A stretch of 64,000 nt of DNA from Streptacidiphilus fuscans. GTDB taxonomy: Bacteria; Actinomycetota; Actinomycetes; Streptomycetales; Streptomycetaceae. This document shows, one piece after another, positions 8,463 to 16,786 of the stretch (the first letter of the stretch is position 1; every line of letters starts with the position of its first letter). Under the pieces are notes generated by a model. It was not told the origin of the DNA, searched no databases, and was given only the letters and a program-made list of their open reading frames with translations. Position numbers and translations under genes: made by a program. Location of the stretch: NCBI RefSeq assembly GCF_015690355.1, contig NZ_JADPRT010000002.1:569337-633336 (forward strand). Reading direction: 5' to 3'.

Positions 8463-8494
8463 GAAGGCCCTGTCCCAGGCGGGACAGGGCCTTC
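8463..8494. terminator. Bidirectional terminator
   Basis: A perfect 14 bp inverted repeat, GAAGGCCCTGTCCC (8463-8476) and its complement (8481-8494), with a 4 nt AGGC loop. It lies between the convergent methyltransferase (+) and DUF3117 (-) genes. Confidence 0.85.
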
Positions 8495-8542
8495 GTCGTC
8501 AAGCTACGTAGAACCGCTACGTGGAGCTGAGGGCGTGCGGTG

Positions 8543-8710
8543 TCAGCTGAAAACGTCCTTGAGGGCGTCGCCGAGCGCCTGAGCCTCGTCGGGCGTCAGC
8601 TCGACAACGAGCCTTCCGCCACCTTCGAGCGGAACTCGCATGACGATGCCCCGCCCCTCCTTGGTCACCTCGAGCGGGCCATCGCCCGTCCGCGGCTTCA
8701 TGGCCGCCAT
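8543..8710 (-). CDS. DUF3117 family small protein
   Basis: A 55-residue protein starting MAAMKPRTGDGPLEVTKEGR and ending ALGDALKDVFS. This matches the actinobacterial DUF3117 family in length and sequence (GRGIVMRVPLEGGGRLVVELTPDE would be its beta-strand core; only part quoted here: RLVVELTPDEAQALGDAL). No biochemical function is known. The ATG at 8710 has AGGAAGGGG 6 nt upstream. A longer frame to 8830 exists but its extra sequence is unlike the family. Confidence 0.9.
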   Translation of the reverse strand: MAAMKPRTGDGPLEVTKEGRGIVMRVPLEGGGRLVVELTPDEAQALGDALKDVFS

Positions 8711-9083
8711 GCTCGTTCCCCTTCCTGCACCTGGGTCTAGCCGAACCCCACGGCCCGTCCACCGCCGGTTTCGAACGCACTGATCGGAGTACCAGTATCC
8801 CGCATTCGACCGTCCGATGACCAACGTCACGCATCACGCCAGCCCCAGCGGCCTCTCGGTACACATCCGACCGCACTCGAACACGCCTGCCGACCGCACC
8901 TCAGTTCCCCTCCCTCACGGGCAGGCTGCCGCTGTGTGAGGTGCCCCTGTTGCGCTTCGGGAAACCAAGAGAAAGTGGGCTACGTCACATCCACTCAGGG
9001 AGGTGGCATCCGCCATGCTGACCAGGGACATCTGGGACGACCAGTGACGACCAGGACCAGTTGACGACCAGGAGGAGCCGGAC

Positions 9084-9884
9084 GTGGCCGACAGCGTGCT
9101 GTACGAGATCGAGGACGGGCTCGCGACCCTCACCATCAACCGCCCCGAGGCGATGAACGCGCTCGACACCGCGACCAAGGTGGCCCTGCGCGACGCCGCG
9201 CAGGACGCCGCGGAGAACGCCTCGGTCCGCGCGGTCCTGCTGACCGGCGCGGGCGACCGCGCGTTCTGCGTGGGCCAGGACCTCAAGGAGCACGTCGGCA
9301 GTCTGAGCGCCGCTCGGGAGTCGGGCGGCTCGGCGCTGTCGACGGTCCACGAGCACTACAACCCGCTGGTCACGGCGCTGGCGACGATGCCCAAGCCGGT
9401 CGTCGCCGCGATCAACGGCGTTGCGGCGGGCGCGGGCGCGGCGCTGGCCTGGGCCTGCGACTTCCGGCTCCTCGCCGACCACGGCGGGTTCAACACGTCC
9501 TTCGCCGGGGTCGCCCTGACGGCGGACTCCGGCGCGTCGTGGACCCTGCCGCGCCTGGTCGGCCACGCCAAGGCCACCGAGTTGCTGATGTTCCCTCAGA
9601 CCGTCAAGGCCGAACGGGCGTTGGCCCTCGGCCTGACCAACCGCGTCGTCCCGGGCGCGGAACTCGCCTCGGAGGCACGGACGTTCGCACGCGGCTTGGC
9701 CGACGGCCCGACCGTCGCCTACGGCGCGATCAAGTCCTCGCTGGCATACGGCGCGTCCCACTCGCTCGTGGAGACGCTGGCGAAGGAGGACGAACTCCAG
9801 ACCCTCGCGGGCGCGTCGGCGGACCACTGGATCGCGGTCCAGGCCTTCCTGGCGAAGGAGAAGCCGCGCTTCACGGGCGCGTAG
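9084..9884 (+). CDS. Enoyl-CoA hydratase/isomerase family protein, PaaG-like
   Basis: A 266-residue crotonase-fold protein. It begins VADSVLYEIEDGLATLTINRP. The oxyanion-hole segments are AFCVGQDLKE and NGVAAGAGAALAWACDFRLL. At the usual catalytic position it has LTADSGASWTLPRLVG, the Asp-containing pattern of PaaG-type isomerases rather than the Glu of standard hydratases. It therefore probably isomerises or otherwise handles an enoyl-CoA or ring-epoxide CoA; the substrate is unknown. The GTG start has AGGAGGAG 7 nt upstream. It stands alone, followed by a palindromic repeat element and the convergent tag gene. Confidence 0.88.
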   Translation: MADSVLYEIEDGLATLTINRPEAMNALDTATKVALRDAAQDAAENASVRAVLLTGAGDRAFCVGQDLKEHVGSLSAARESGGSALSTVHEHYNPLVTALATMPKPVVAAINGVAAGAGAALAWACDFRLLADHGGFNTSFAGVALTADSGASWTLPRLVGHAKATELLMFPQTVKAERALALGLTNRVVPGAELASEARTFARGLADGPTVAYGAIKSSLAYGASHSLVETLAKEDELQTLAGASADHWIAVQAFLAKEKPRFTGA

Positions 9885-9920
9885 CCCGGAGCCGGAGGCG
9901 TGCACCTTCTGCAAGCGGGG

Positions 9921-10182
9921 TAGTTGCAATCACCTCAGGGGCGCGGGGCTCTGCTGATGTGCGGCTCCGCCGCGTGGGCGCGAGACACCACTGACATGCG
10001 GATGGCCCTGCGCGTTGGGCGCGCCACGTGGGTGGGTGGCTTGTCGCGCAGTTCCCCGCGCCCCTGGGCAGTGCAACCATCTGCGGGAGCGGAGAACCCG
10101 CCTTGTCGCGCTCACGCTGGGGGTCCCCCCGCCGAAGGCAGGGGGAGGAGCCGCACATCAGCAGAGCCCCGCGCCCCTGGGG
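9921..10182. repeat. Composite palindromic intergenic element, copy A
   Basis: The outer arms 9936-9968 and 10147-10179 are a perfect 33 bp inverted repeat, AGGGGCGCGGGG followed by CTCTGCTGATGTGCGGCTCC (type II arm). Nested inside is half of a type I element: the core GCGGATGGCCCTG (9988-10000) and the arm GGGTGGCTTGTCGCGCAG... ending in CCCCGCGCCCCT (10032-10064). TTGCAAT and TGCAAC flank these parts. This fills the gap between the enoyl-CoA hydratase and tag, which are convergent. It may act as a terminator or RNA structure. Confidence 0.8.
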
Positions 10183-10216
10183 TAATTCACTTCCCCGCTT
10201 GCCCCAAGCCCGCCTC

Positions 10217-10786
10217 TCAGCGGGCGAAGCAGTCGGCCAGGTGGTCGTTGACCAGGCCGCAGGCCTGCATCATCGCGTAGGCCGTCGTGGGGCCGACAAA
10301 GCGGAAGCCCTTTCGCTTCAGCTCCTTGGCGAGGGCCGTCGACTCCTGCGTCACCGCCGGGACGTCCGTCAGGGAGGTCGGCGCCTTGGGGGCGGGGTCC
10401 GGGGCGAAGCCCCAGATCAGGGCGTCGAGGGAGGTGCCGTCCAGCTCCAGCAGGGCGCGGGCGTTGGCGATGGTCGCCAGGATCTTCGCGCGGTTGCGGA
10501 TGATGCCCTCGTCCGTGAGCAGGCGCTCGACGTCCGCGTCGTCGTACGCCGCGACCTTCGCCGGGTCGAAGCCGTCGAAGGCCCGCCGGAATCCCTCCCT
10601 GCGGCGCAGGATGGTGATCCAGGACAGGCCCGACTGGAACGCCTCCAGGCAGAGCCGCTCGTACAGTGCGGTGTCGCCGTGGACCGGCTTCCCCCACTCG
10701 GTGTCGTGGTACTCGACGTAGTCCGGCGCCGACAGGCCCCACGGGCATCGGAACAGACCGTCCTCGCCGCGGACCGCCTCACTCAT
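10217..10786 (-). CDS. tag: DNA-3-methyladenine glycosylase I
   Basis: A 189-residue enzyme that excises 3-methyladenine from alkylated DNA as the first step of base excision repair. Family marks are FRCPWG near the N-terminus, YHDTEWGKPVHGD, LCLEAFQSGLSWITILRRRE and the C-terminal HLADC (HxxxC). The early Cys/His and the late His-x3-Cys match the zinc ligands of E. coli Tag, and length fits the family. It lies just downstream of the DivIVA-domain gene on the same strand with a 6 nt gap, so the two are probably co-transcribed. Confidence 0.95.
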   Translation of the reverse strand: MSEAVRGEDGLFRCPWGLSAPDYVEYHDTEWGKPVHGDTALYERLCLEAFQSGLSWITILRRREGFRRAFDGFDPAKVAAYDDADVERLLTDEGIIRNRAKILATIANARALLELDGTSLDALIWGFAPDPAPKAPTSLTDVPAVTQESTALAKELKRKGFRFVGPTTAYAMMQACGLVNDHLADCFAR

Positions 10787-10792
10787 CGCTGC

Positions 10793-11278
10793 TCATCGCT
10801 GTTCGTCCTCCGGCTCGTCCGACTCGTTAGCGTCCTCGGGCTTCTCCGTCCCGGCCCCGCCTGCCGCCGACGACTGGGTCGACGACTCGTCCGGTATCTC
10901 GACCTTCCCGAGCTGGATCGTCGGCTGATACCCCTCGGTACCCGCAGCCGTGCCCGTGCCCTCGCCCGTGCCCTCGCCGCGCGCAGGCGCCAACGCGGCG
11001 GAGAGCGCGTGCTCCAGCTCCGCGACGCGGTGGTCGCGCTGGGAGAGCTCGGCGGCCAGGCGGTCCAGGGTGTCGTCCACCTCGTCCATCCGGTAGCCGC
11101 GCAGCGCCATCGGGAAGCGCAGTTCGTCGATGTCGTCGTGGGCCACGGGCCGGTCCTTGGGCAGGCCGGCCGCCAGGCGGTCCCGCTCCGCGTCCGGGAG
11201 GGAACCGCCCGCGCCGAGCGCCGCCAGCGCGGCCGCGCCGACGACCAGCACCATCAGGACGAGGATCAACCAGAACAC
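10793..11278 (-). CDS. DivIVA-domain membrane protein
   Basis: A 161-residue protein: an N-terminal transmembrane helix (VFWLILVLMVLVVGAAALAAL), a short linker, then the DivIVA-type signature FPMALRGYRMDEVDDTLDRL and a coiled coil (AAELSQRDHRVAELEHAL). The tail is acidic and probably disordered. DivIVA-domain proteins bind curved membrane and organise cell poles or septa, but this short membrane-anchored version is of unknown role. I prefer the GTG at 11278, preceded by GGAG, because the protein then begins at the helix, as I recall for streptomycete relatives. A start at 11341 would add 21 residues and crowd the folP promoter. Confidence 0.8.
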   Translation of the reverse strand: MFWLILVLMVLVVGAAALAALGAGGSLPDAERDRLAAGLPKDRPVAHDDIDELRFPMALRGYRMDEVDDTLDRLAAELSQRDHRVAELEHALSAALAPARGEGTGEGTGTAAGTEGYQPTIQLGKVEIPDESSTQSSAAGGAGTEKPEDANESDEPEDEQR

Positions 11279-11364
11279 AGGCCCACTCCAGGCTGCCGGT
11301 GGGGGATCATGGACGAGCCCCAAACGTTTGACAGCCATCATGGCGTACCAGCCTGGGAGGACGC

Positions 11365-12240
11365 ATGGCCCGCACGCCCTTGAAGCTCGGCACCCGCACT
11401 TTCGCTCCGGACGAGCTCGTGATCATGGCCATCGTCAACCGCACCCCGGACTCGTTCTTCGACCGCGGCGCGACCTTCACCGACGAGGCCGCCTTCGCCG
11501 CGGCGGACAAGGCGGTGGCCGAGGGCGCGGCCATCCTGGACATCGGTGGCGTCAAGGCCGGGCCGGGGGACGAGGTCACGGTCGAGGAGGAGCTGCGGCG
11601 CACCGTCCCCTTCGTCGCCGCGCTGCGCGAGCGGCACCCGGACGTGGTGCTGAGCGTGGACACCTGGCGGCACGAGGTCGGCGAGGCCGTCTGCGAGGTG
11701 GGCGCGGACCTGCTCAACGACGCCTGGGGCGGCGTCGATCCGCGGCTGGCCGAGGTCGCCGCGAAGTACCGGGTCGGCCTGGTCTGCACCCACGCCGGAG
11801 GCACGGAGCCGCGGACGCGTCCGCACCGGGTCGAGTACGCGGACGTCATGGCGGACATCCTCACGCGCACGGTCGCCGGTGAGGCGGAGCGGGCGCTGGC
11901 GCTGGGCGTCCCGCGCGAGGGGATCCTGATCGACCCGGGCCACGACTTCGGCAAGAACACCCGCCACTCGCTGGAGGCGACGCGCCGCCTGCCGGAGATG
12001 ACCGAGACGGGCTGGCCGGTGCTGGTCTCGCTCTCCAACAAGGACTTCGTCGGCGAGACGCTGGACAAGCCGGTCGGCGAGCGGCTGCTCGGCACGCTCG
12101 CGACCACGGCCGTCTCGGCCTGGCTGGGCGCCCAGGTGTACCGGGTGCACCAGGTCGCCGAGACCCGGCAGGTGCTCGACATGGTCGCCTCGATCCGCGG
12201 CACCCGTCCCCCGGCGGTCGCCCGCCGGGGACTGGCCTGA
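11365..12240 (+). CDS. folP: Dihydropteroate synthase family protein (FolP2-like)
   Basis: A 291-residue TIM-barrel protein of the pterin-binding family. It carries MAIVNRTPDSFFDRG, DIGGVKAGPG, SVDTWR, LLNDAWGG and the late IRGTRPP segment. Classical DHPS reads NVTPDSFSDGG at the first site; here it is NRTPDSFFDRG, as in the actinobacterial FolP2 group. In M. tuberculosis the FolP2 paralogue is reported to lack dihydropteroate synthase activity, so folate synthesis should not be assumed. GGGAGG lies upstream of the ATG. Its neighbour, the LOG-family gene, also lies close to folP2 in mycobacteria. Confidence 0.88.
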   Translation: MARTPLKLGTRTFAPDELVIMAIVNRTPDSFFDRGATFTDEAAFAAADKAVAEGAAILDIGGVKAGPGDEVTVEEELRRTVPFVAALRERHPDVVLSVDTWRHEVGEAVCEVGADLLNDAWGGVDPRLAEVAAKYRVGLVCTHAGGTEPRTRPHRVEYADVMADILTRTVAGEAERALALGVPREGILIDPGHDFGKNTRHSLEATRRLPEMTETGWPVLVSLSNKDFVGETLDKPVGERLLGTLATTAVSAWLGAQVYRVHQVAETRQVLDMVASIRGTRPPAVARRGLA

Positions 12241-12259
12241 CGACCGCCGGGACCAGGTC

Positions 12260-13084
12260 CTACTCCGGGTTGTGGGCGGGCTGCGGGTGGCCGTTGGTGC
12301 GGCTCGCTTCGAGGATCTTGACGGCCTCCTCGACGGAGTCAGTGCACTGGATCAGCTCCAGGTCGCCCGGGGAGGCCTTGCCCTCGGCGATGAGCGTGTT
12401 CCTGACCCAGTCCAGCAGCCCGGACCAGTACGCGGTGCCGAAGAGGATCACCGGGAACTTGGTCACCTTGTGCGTCTGGACCAGCGTCAGCGCCTCGAAC
12501 AGCTCGTCCAGCGTGCCGAAGCCGCCGGGCAGCACGATGAAGCCCTGGCTGTACTTGACGAACATGGTCTTCCGGACGAAGAAGTACCGGAAGTTCAGCC
12601 CGAGGTGGATGTAGTCGTTCAGGCCCTGCTCGAAGGGCAGCTCGATGCCCAGCCCCACGGAGGTGCCGCCCGCCTCGAAGGCACCGCGGTTGGCGGACTC
12701 CATCGCGCCCGGCCCGCCGCCGGTGATCACCGCATAACCGGCCTCGACCAGCGCCCGGCCGATCCGGACGCCGGCCTTGTACTCGGCGGAGTCGACGGGC
12801 GTCCGGGCCGAACCGAAGACGCTGACCGCCGGTCCGAGTTCGGCGAGGGCGCCGAAGCCCTCGACGAACTCGGACTGGATCCGCATGACCCGCCACGGGT
12901 CGGTGTGCAGCCAGTCGGAAGGACCGGCGGAGTCCAGCAGGCGCTGGTCGGTGGTACTTGCGTCGATCTGGTCCCCGCGCAGCAGCACCGGGCCTCGGTG
13001 CTTGACGCGCACCTTGCCGCGCAGGCGGACCTGCTCGGGGCCGTTGCCGTGTTCGTTTGACTGGTGGCTGCGGTCGTCTGTCAT
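12260..13084 (-). CDS. TIGR00730 / LOG family Rossmann-fold protein
   Basis: A 274-residue protein with the family signatures GGGPGAMESANRGA and PGGFGTLDELFE, plus a GLGIELPFEQ segment. Proteins of this group are cytokinin riboside 5'-monophosphate phosphoribohydrolases, which release the base from nucleoside 5'-monophosphates. Many bacterial members have only been shown to cleave AMP-like substrates. The first 75 residues are polar and not part of the domain. The ATG has GGAGGT directly upstream and a TACGCT hexamer 8 nt before it. It converges on folP with a 19 nt gap. Confidence 0.9.
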   Translation of the reverse strand: MTDDRSHQSNEHGNGPEQVRLRGKVRVKHRGPVLLRGDQIDASTTDQRLLDSAGPSDWLHTDPWRVMRIQSEFVEGFGALAELGPAVSVFGSARTPVDSAEYKAGVRIGRALVEAGYAVITGGGPGAMESANRGAFEAGGTSVGLGIELPFEQGLNDYIHLGLNFRYFFVRKTMFVKYSQGFIVLPGGFGTLDELFEALTLVQTHKVTKFPVILFGTAYWSGLLDWVRNTLIAEGKASPGDLELIQCTDSVEEAVKILEASRTNGHPQPAHNPE

Positions 13085-13196
13085 ACCTCCGCAGCGTACG
13101 TCGGTAGATCAACGCGCGGGTGGATTTCCGTTGGCCACCGGGCAATCAGACAGTCGGGCCCCGGAGGTGGGGATCAGCTGGTCAGCGAGGCCGGGC

Positions 13197-14288
13197 TCAG
13201 GCGGTCAGCCAGGCGCGGATCCGCTTCTCGGTCTCCTCGATCGCGGAGAGCGAGCAGTGCTCGTCCCGCTTGTGCGCGTAGTTCGGGTCGCCCGGACCGT
13301 AGTTGACCGCCGGGATGCCCAGCGCCGAGAAGCGGGACACGTCGGTCCAGCCGAACTTGGCCGTCGGGGTGGTCGCGGTCGCCTCGACGAACGCGTCGGC
13401 GGCCGGGGCGGACAGGCCCGGCATCGCACCGGCGGCGAAGTCGGTGACCACGACGTCGAAGCCCGCGAAGACCTCGCGGACGTGCGCCGTCGCCTGCTCC
13501 GGCGTCCGGTTGGGTGCGTAGCGGAAGTTGACCACGACCAGGCACTCGTCCGGGATCACGTTGTTGGCGACGCCGCCCTCGATCCGCACCGCGTTCAGGC
13601 CCTCGTGGTACTCCAGACCGTCGATCTCGACCCGCGCGGCCTCGTAGGCGGCCAGGCGCTCAAGGATCGGCGCGGCCTTGTGGATCGCGTTCTCGCCCAG
13701 CCAGCTGCGGGCGGAGTGGGCGCGGACGCCCGTGGTGCGGATCTCGGCGCGCAGGGTGCCCTGGCAGCCGCCCTCGACCTGGGCGTTGCTCGGCTCCATC
13801 AGCACCGCGAAGTCGCCCGCCAGCCACTCCGGGTGGTTGCGGGCCAGGCGGCCGAGGCCGTTGCGGCTCGCCTCGACCTCCTCGTGGTCGTAGAAGACGA
13901 AGGTCAGGTCGCGGTTGGGCTCGGGCACGGTGGCGGCGATGCGCAGCTGGACGGCAACGCCGGACTTCATGTCCGAGGTGCCGCAGCCCCAGATCAGGTC
14001 GCCCTCGACCCGGGAGGGCAGGTTGTCGGCGATCGGCACGGTGTCCAGGTGACCGGCCAGGATGACCCGCTCGGAGCGGCCGAGGTCGGTCCGGGCGACC
14101 ACCGCGTCGCCGTCGCGCTCGACGGTCAGGTGCGGCAGCTTCCGCAGGGCGGCCTCGACGACGTCGGCGATCTGCTGCTCCGCACCGCTCACGGAGGGGA
14201 TGTCGACCAGGCGGGCGGTGAGCTCCGCCCCGGTCAGACTCAGATCCAGCTCGGGCACGGCGGGCGCGGAAGCGACATGGCGACTCAT
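13197..14288 (-). CDS. dapE: Succinyl-diaminopimelate desuccinylase
   Basis: A 363-residue M20-family metallohydrolase. It hydrolyses N-succinyl-LL-diaminopimelate to LL-diaminopimelate and succinate, for lysine and peptidoglycan. Metal-site motifs are [20 protein letters not shown] and YDHEEVEA, with a late [16 protein letters not shown] block carrying the last His ligand. Length fits the actinobacterial DapE group. The ATG at 14288 (MSRHVASAP) is preferred. It is preceded by TAGGCT 8 nt upstream, and an in-frame start at 14384 would add non-conserved sequence. dapC, the preceding pathway step, is 2.5 kb away. Confidence 0.92.
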   Translation of the reverse strand: MSRHVASAPAVPELDLSLTGAELTARLVDIPSVSGAEQQIADVVEAALRKLPHLTVERDGDAVVARTDLGRSERVILAGHLDTVPIADNLPSRVEGDLIWGCGTSDMKSGVAVQLRIAATVPEPNRDLTFVFYDHEEVEASRNGLGRLARNHPEWLAGDFAVLMEPSNAQVEGGCQGTLRAEIRTTGVRAHSARSWLGENAIHKAAPILERLAAYEAARVEIDGLEYHEGLNAVRIEGGVANNVIPDECLVVVNFRYAPNRTPEQATAHVREVFAGFDVVVTDFAAGAMPGLSAPAADAFVEATATTPTAKFGWTDVSRFSALGIPAVNYGPGDPNYAHKRDEHCSLSAIEETEKRIRAWLTA

Positions 14289-14524
14289 GGGCAGCCAGCC
14301 TACGTGGCTTTGCCTCGCGATTACCCGAGGCCGCAGCGCGGCGCAGCTCACAGGTACGCAGGCGAACCGTAGTCCCAACACCACCGTCCCAGTCGGTAGG
14401 GTGCCAGTCGGCCGAATTGGGGCGAGTCGAACGGATCGACGGTCGTCGACGAGCGCTGAGTGACGAGAACCGATCAGGATCCGGCCGAGGCCGGCGGCAG
14501 CAATACCGGGGAAGGGACGCCGGG

Positions 14525-15550
14525 GTGAGTCTGAGCGAGATGATGAGCGCGGGGCACGAGGCCCCTCCGCCGCGACGTCGGCGCCGACGTCGCTGGTTGG
14601 CGTGCCTTCCCGCGCTGGCCCTGCTGGCGGTGCTCGTCGTGGTCGTGGTCGTGCTCATCGGCAAGGGCCGCGGCCTGCTGCCCGGCCCGCTCTCCGAGGG
14701 CTGCGAGGCGGACACCCCGGACGGCATCGTCCAGCTCGACCTGGACCAGATGGAGAACGCCAGCACCATCGCCGCCGTCGCCACCTCACGCAACCTGCCC
14801 GAGCGCGCGGTCACCATCTCGCTGGCCACGGCCATGCAGGAGTCGCAGCTGGTCAACCTCAACGGCGGCGACCGCGACTCCCTCGGCCTGTTCCAGCAGC
14901 GTCCTTCGCAGGGCTGGGGCACGCCGCAGCAGATCGCGGACCCGGTCTACGCGACCAACAGGTTCCTCGACAAGCTGGTCCAGATCCCGGGCTACGCCCA
15001 ACTCCCGCTCACCCAGGCCGCGCAGGACGTCCAGCACAGCGCCTACCCGGACGCCTACGCCCAGCACGAGGCGGACGCGACCACACTCTCGGGCGCGCTG
15101 ACGGGCCGCGTCCAGGCGGCGCTCAGCTGCACGGTCGACGGCGTCGGCGCCGCGAGCGCCGGGACCGGCACGTCCGACGTGTCGGCGGCCCTGTCCAAGG
15201 ACTTCGGCCACGTGGTCAGCACCACGCCGCTGGGCGCGGCGGCCTCCTCGTCCGACTCCTCCGGCGCGTCCCCGTCCGGCCCGACCCAGGACCGGCTCGA
15301 CGTCCAGCTGCACGGCAGCGCGTATCTGGCGGAGCACGGCTGGGCGGTGGCACAGTGGGCGGTCGCCCACGCCAAGGACCTGCACATCACCGGCGTCTCG
15401 TACGCGGGCAAGCAGTGGACGGCCGACGCCTCGGACAAGGGCTGGGTCGCGGCCGACGGCTCCTCCGCGTCGGCGTCCGCCGCCCCCGCGTCCGACGTGT
15501 CGTCGAGCAGCGGGTCGAGCGACGTCCAGCTGACCGTCGCCGCGTCCTGA
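14525..15550 (+). CDS. Membrane-anchored protein with lysozyme-like (transglycosylase-type) domain
   Basis: A 341-residue protein. After a basic start ([12 protein letters not shown]) comes a transmembrane helix at about residues 22-45. An outward domain follows with [17 protein letters not shown] then [15 protein letters not shown]. This Glu-Ser ... Gly-Leu-Phe-Gln-Gln arrangement resembles the catalytic Glu and GLMQ motif of SLT-type lytic transglycosylases. I therefore infer a lysozyme-like fold, perhaps peptidoglycan-binding or -cleaving. The C-terminal half is Ser/Ala-rich with a second small domain ([18 protein letters not shown]). The GTG at 14525 has GGGAAGGGA about 9 nt upstream; an in-frame start at 14417 is less likely. 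It is divergent from dapE. Confidence 0.7.
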   Translation: MSLSEMMSAGHEAPPPRRRRRRRWLACLPALALLAVLVVVVVVLIGKGRGLLPGPLSEGCEADTPDGIVQLDLDQMENASTIAAVATSRNLPERAVTISLATAMQESQLVNLNGGDRDSLGLFQQRPSQGWGTPQQIADPVYATNRFLDKLVQIPGYAQLPLTQAAQDVQHSAYPDAYAQHEADATTLSGALTGRVQAALSCTVDGVGAASAGTGTSDVSAALSKDFGHVVSTTPLGAAASSSDSSGASPSGPTQDRLDVQLHGSAYLAEHGWAVAQWAVAHAKDLHITGVSYAGKQWTADASDKGWVAADGSSASASAAPASDVSSSSGSSDVQLTVAAS

Positions 15551-15884
15551 CGGAGCATCAGGCCACCTGACGGGACGGCAACTTCGGGGCCGTTGGCGCT
15601 CCCCAGGAGGGTTAAGCGCGGCGCTGTAGGTTGACGAATTGGGCCATTCGGGTCGGCTCTGCCGAAATCTCTCGCGACGGGACAGAAAACCCGTGCGGGG
15701 ACTGTGAGGAAACCTTTCACCCGAAGGTTTGACGGCGCTCCGTATATGTAGACATATACGGACATTGGATCGGGGCGGTTGGGGAACTCTTTACCCAGAA
15801 CGGCCGTCACCTTCTTGCTCCTGGGGCGGTAATCACCACGTCCGCCCGGCGGACGGGTTCTGTCGTCCCATCACTAGGAGCACC
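15551..15884. other. 334 nt intergenic promoter region with operator-like palindromes
   Basis: No gene is evident. The region holds two palindromes described separately (15710-15761), a short CGTCCGC-ccg-GCGGACG hairpin at about 15839-15855, and an AGGAG ribosome binding site for the gene at 15885. The middle is much richer in A/T than its surroundings, as expected for a regulated promoter. Confidence 0.5.
15710..15761. promoter_or_regulatory. Two adjacent inverted repeats, probable operator
   Basis: AAACCTT (15710-15716) pairs with AAGGTTT (15724-15730), 7 nt apart. Ten bases on, CCGTATATG (15740-15748) pairs with CATATACGG (15753-15761) around TAGA. The second is an AT-rich perfect palindrome in a GC-rich genome, typical of dimeric regulator sites such as TetR or GntR family operators. 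It lies 124 nt before the secreted protein gene at 15885. Confidence 0.5.
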
Positions 15885-16574
15885 ATGTCTCTCCCCCTCT
15901 CGCGTCGGATCGTCCAGGCCGCCCTCGTCGTCGCGGCCGGTGCGGTTCCGGTGGTCGCTGCGGGTGCGGCGCAGGCCGCCCCTGCCCTGCCGACGGTGCC
16001 CGACCTGGGCGGTGTCAGCAGCCTGGACACGGCGGGCCTGGGCAGCCAGCTCCAGAGCGCCACCCACCAGACCGGCGAGCTGGCCGGCACGGGCGCGGGC
16101 CGGGCCGTCACTGAAGGTGTCCCCGTGGTCGCCGACGCGGCCGGCAGCACGGCGGGCCAGGCCGTCCCGATCGCCAACCGCTCGCTGGGCGAGTCCGCCC
16201 TCCAGGTCGTCGGCCTGGCCGGCCAGGCCGTCAGCGCGACCCACGGCACGGGCGCGCTGACCGACACCCGGGCGATGCCCGCGCCTGCGGCCGCGCCGGC
16301 GGCCGGCGCTCCGGTGTCGGCTCCGATCCAGGCTCCGGCTCCGGCCCCCGCGGCGGGCCCGCTGGGGGCGCTGCCGCTCCAGAGCCTGCCGGTCAACACC
16401 CCGCTGACGGCGGCTCAGGGCGCGCTGGGCGGCGTCACCCGCGAGGCCCCGGCGCAGCGCGTCGGCGGCCTTCCCAGCCTGAGCAGCCTTCCCAGCCTCA
16501 GCGGCGCGGACAACTCCCCGCTGAGCACGGTCACCAACGTCCTCCCGGGCGTCGGCGGCCTTCCCCTGGGGTAA
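15885..16574 (+). CDS. Secreted Ala/Pro/Gly-rich protein, unknown function
   Basis: A 229-residue protein with a clear Sec signal peptide (SRRIVQAALVVAAGAVPVVA, then AGAAQAAPA with a likely cleavage after AQA). The mature part is low-complexity and rich in Ala, Gly, Pro, Leu and Val, with small repeats such as LPSLSSLPSLSG and a proline/alanine stretch (QAPAPAPAAGPLGALPLQ). There are no cysteines and no recognisable enzyme motif. Similar streptomycete proteins are often labelled 'ATP-binding', without visible support here. AGGAG lies 4 nt before the ATG. Upstream operator-like palindromes suggest regulated expression, perhaps during development (inference). I do not recognise a function. Confidence 0.75.
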   Translation: MSLPLSRRIVQAALVVAAGAVPVVAAGAAQAAPALPTVPDLGGVSSLDTAGLGSQLQSATHQTGELAGTGAGRAVTEGVPVVADAAGSTAGQAVPIANRSLGESALQVVGLAGQAVSATHGTGALTDTRAMPAPAAAPAAGAPVSAPIQAPAPAPAAGPLGALPLQSLPVNTPLTAAQGALGGVTREAPAQRVGGLPSLSSLPSLSGADNSPLSTVTNVLPGVGGLPLG

Positions 16575-16580
16575 CGCGCA

Positions 16581-16784
16581 GGTAGTTGCACTATCTAGGG
16601 GCGCGGGGCTCTGCTGATATGCGGCTCCGCCGCGTGGGCGCGAGCAGCGAGCCTGGCTGCCGCGGGTAGTTGCACTATCTAGGGGCGCGGGGAACTGCGC
16701 GACAAGCCACCCACTGTGGTGTGTCGCCGAGCGAGCAGGGCCATCCCGACTGGGTGGTTGCTCGCGCAGTTCCCCGCGCCCCTG
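16581..16784. repeat. Tandem palindromic intergenic elements, copy B
   Basis: A type II half-element (16581-16644) shares about 46 nt with copy A at one mismatch. A complete type I element (16665-16783) follows. A 28 bp direct repeat starting GGTAGTTGCACTATCTAGGG marks the left end of each (16581-16608 and 16665-16692). The type I arms, 16681-16702 (AGGGGCGCGGGGAACTGCGC plus GA) and 16762-16783, are a perfect 22 bp inverted repeat. The element lies between the convergent secreted-protein gene and dapC and ends 3 nt from the dapC stop. Confidence 0.85.
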
Positions 16785-16786
16785 AA

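Noticed and set aside
9936..10179. CRISPR array or tRNA in the repeat-rich gaps
   Set aside because: The repeats are inverted and dispersed, not regularly spaced direct repeats with spacers. No cloverleaf or CCA end is present.
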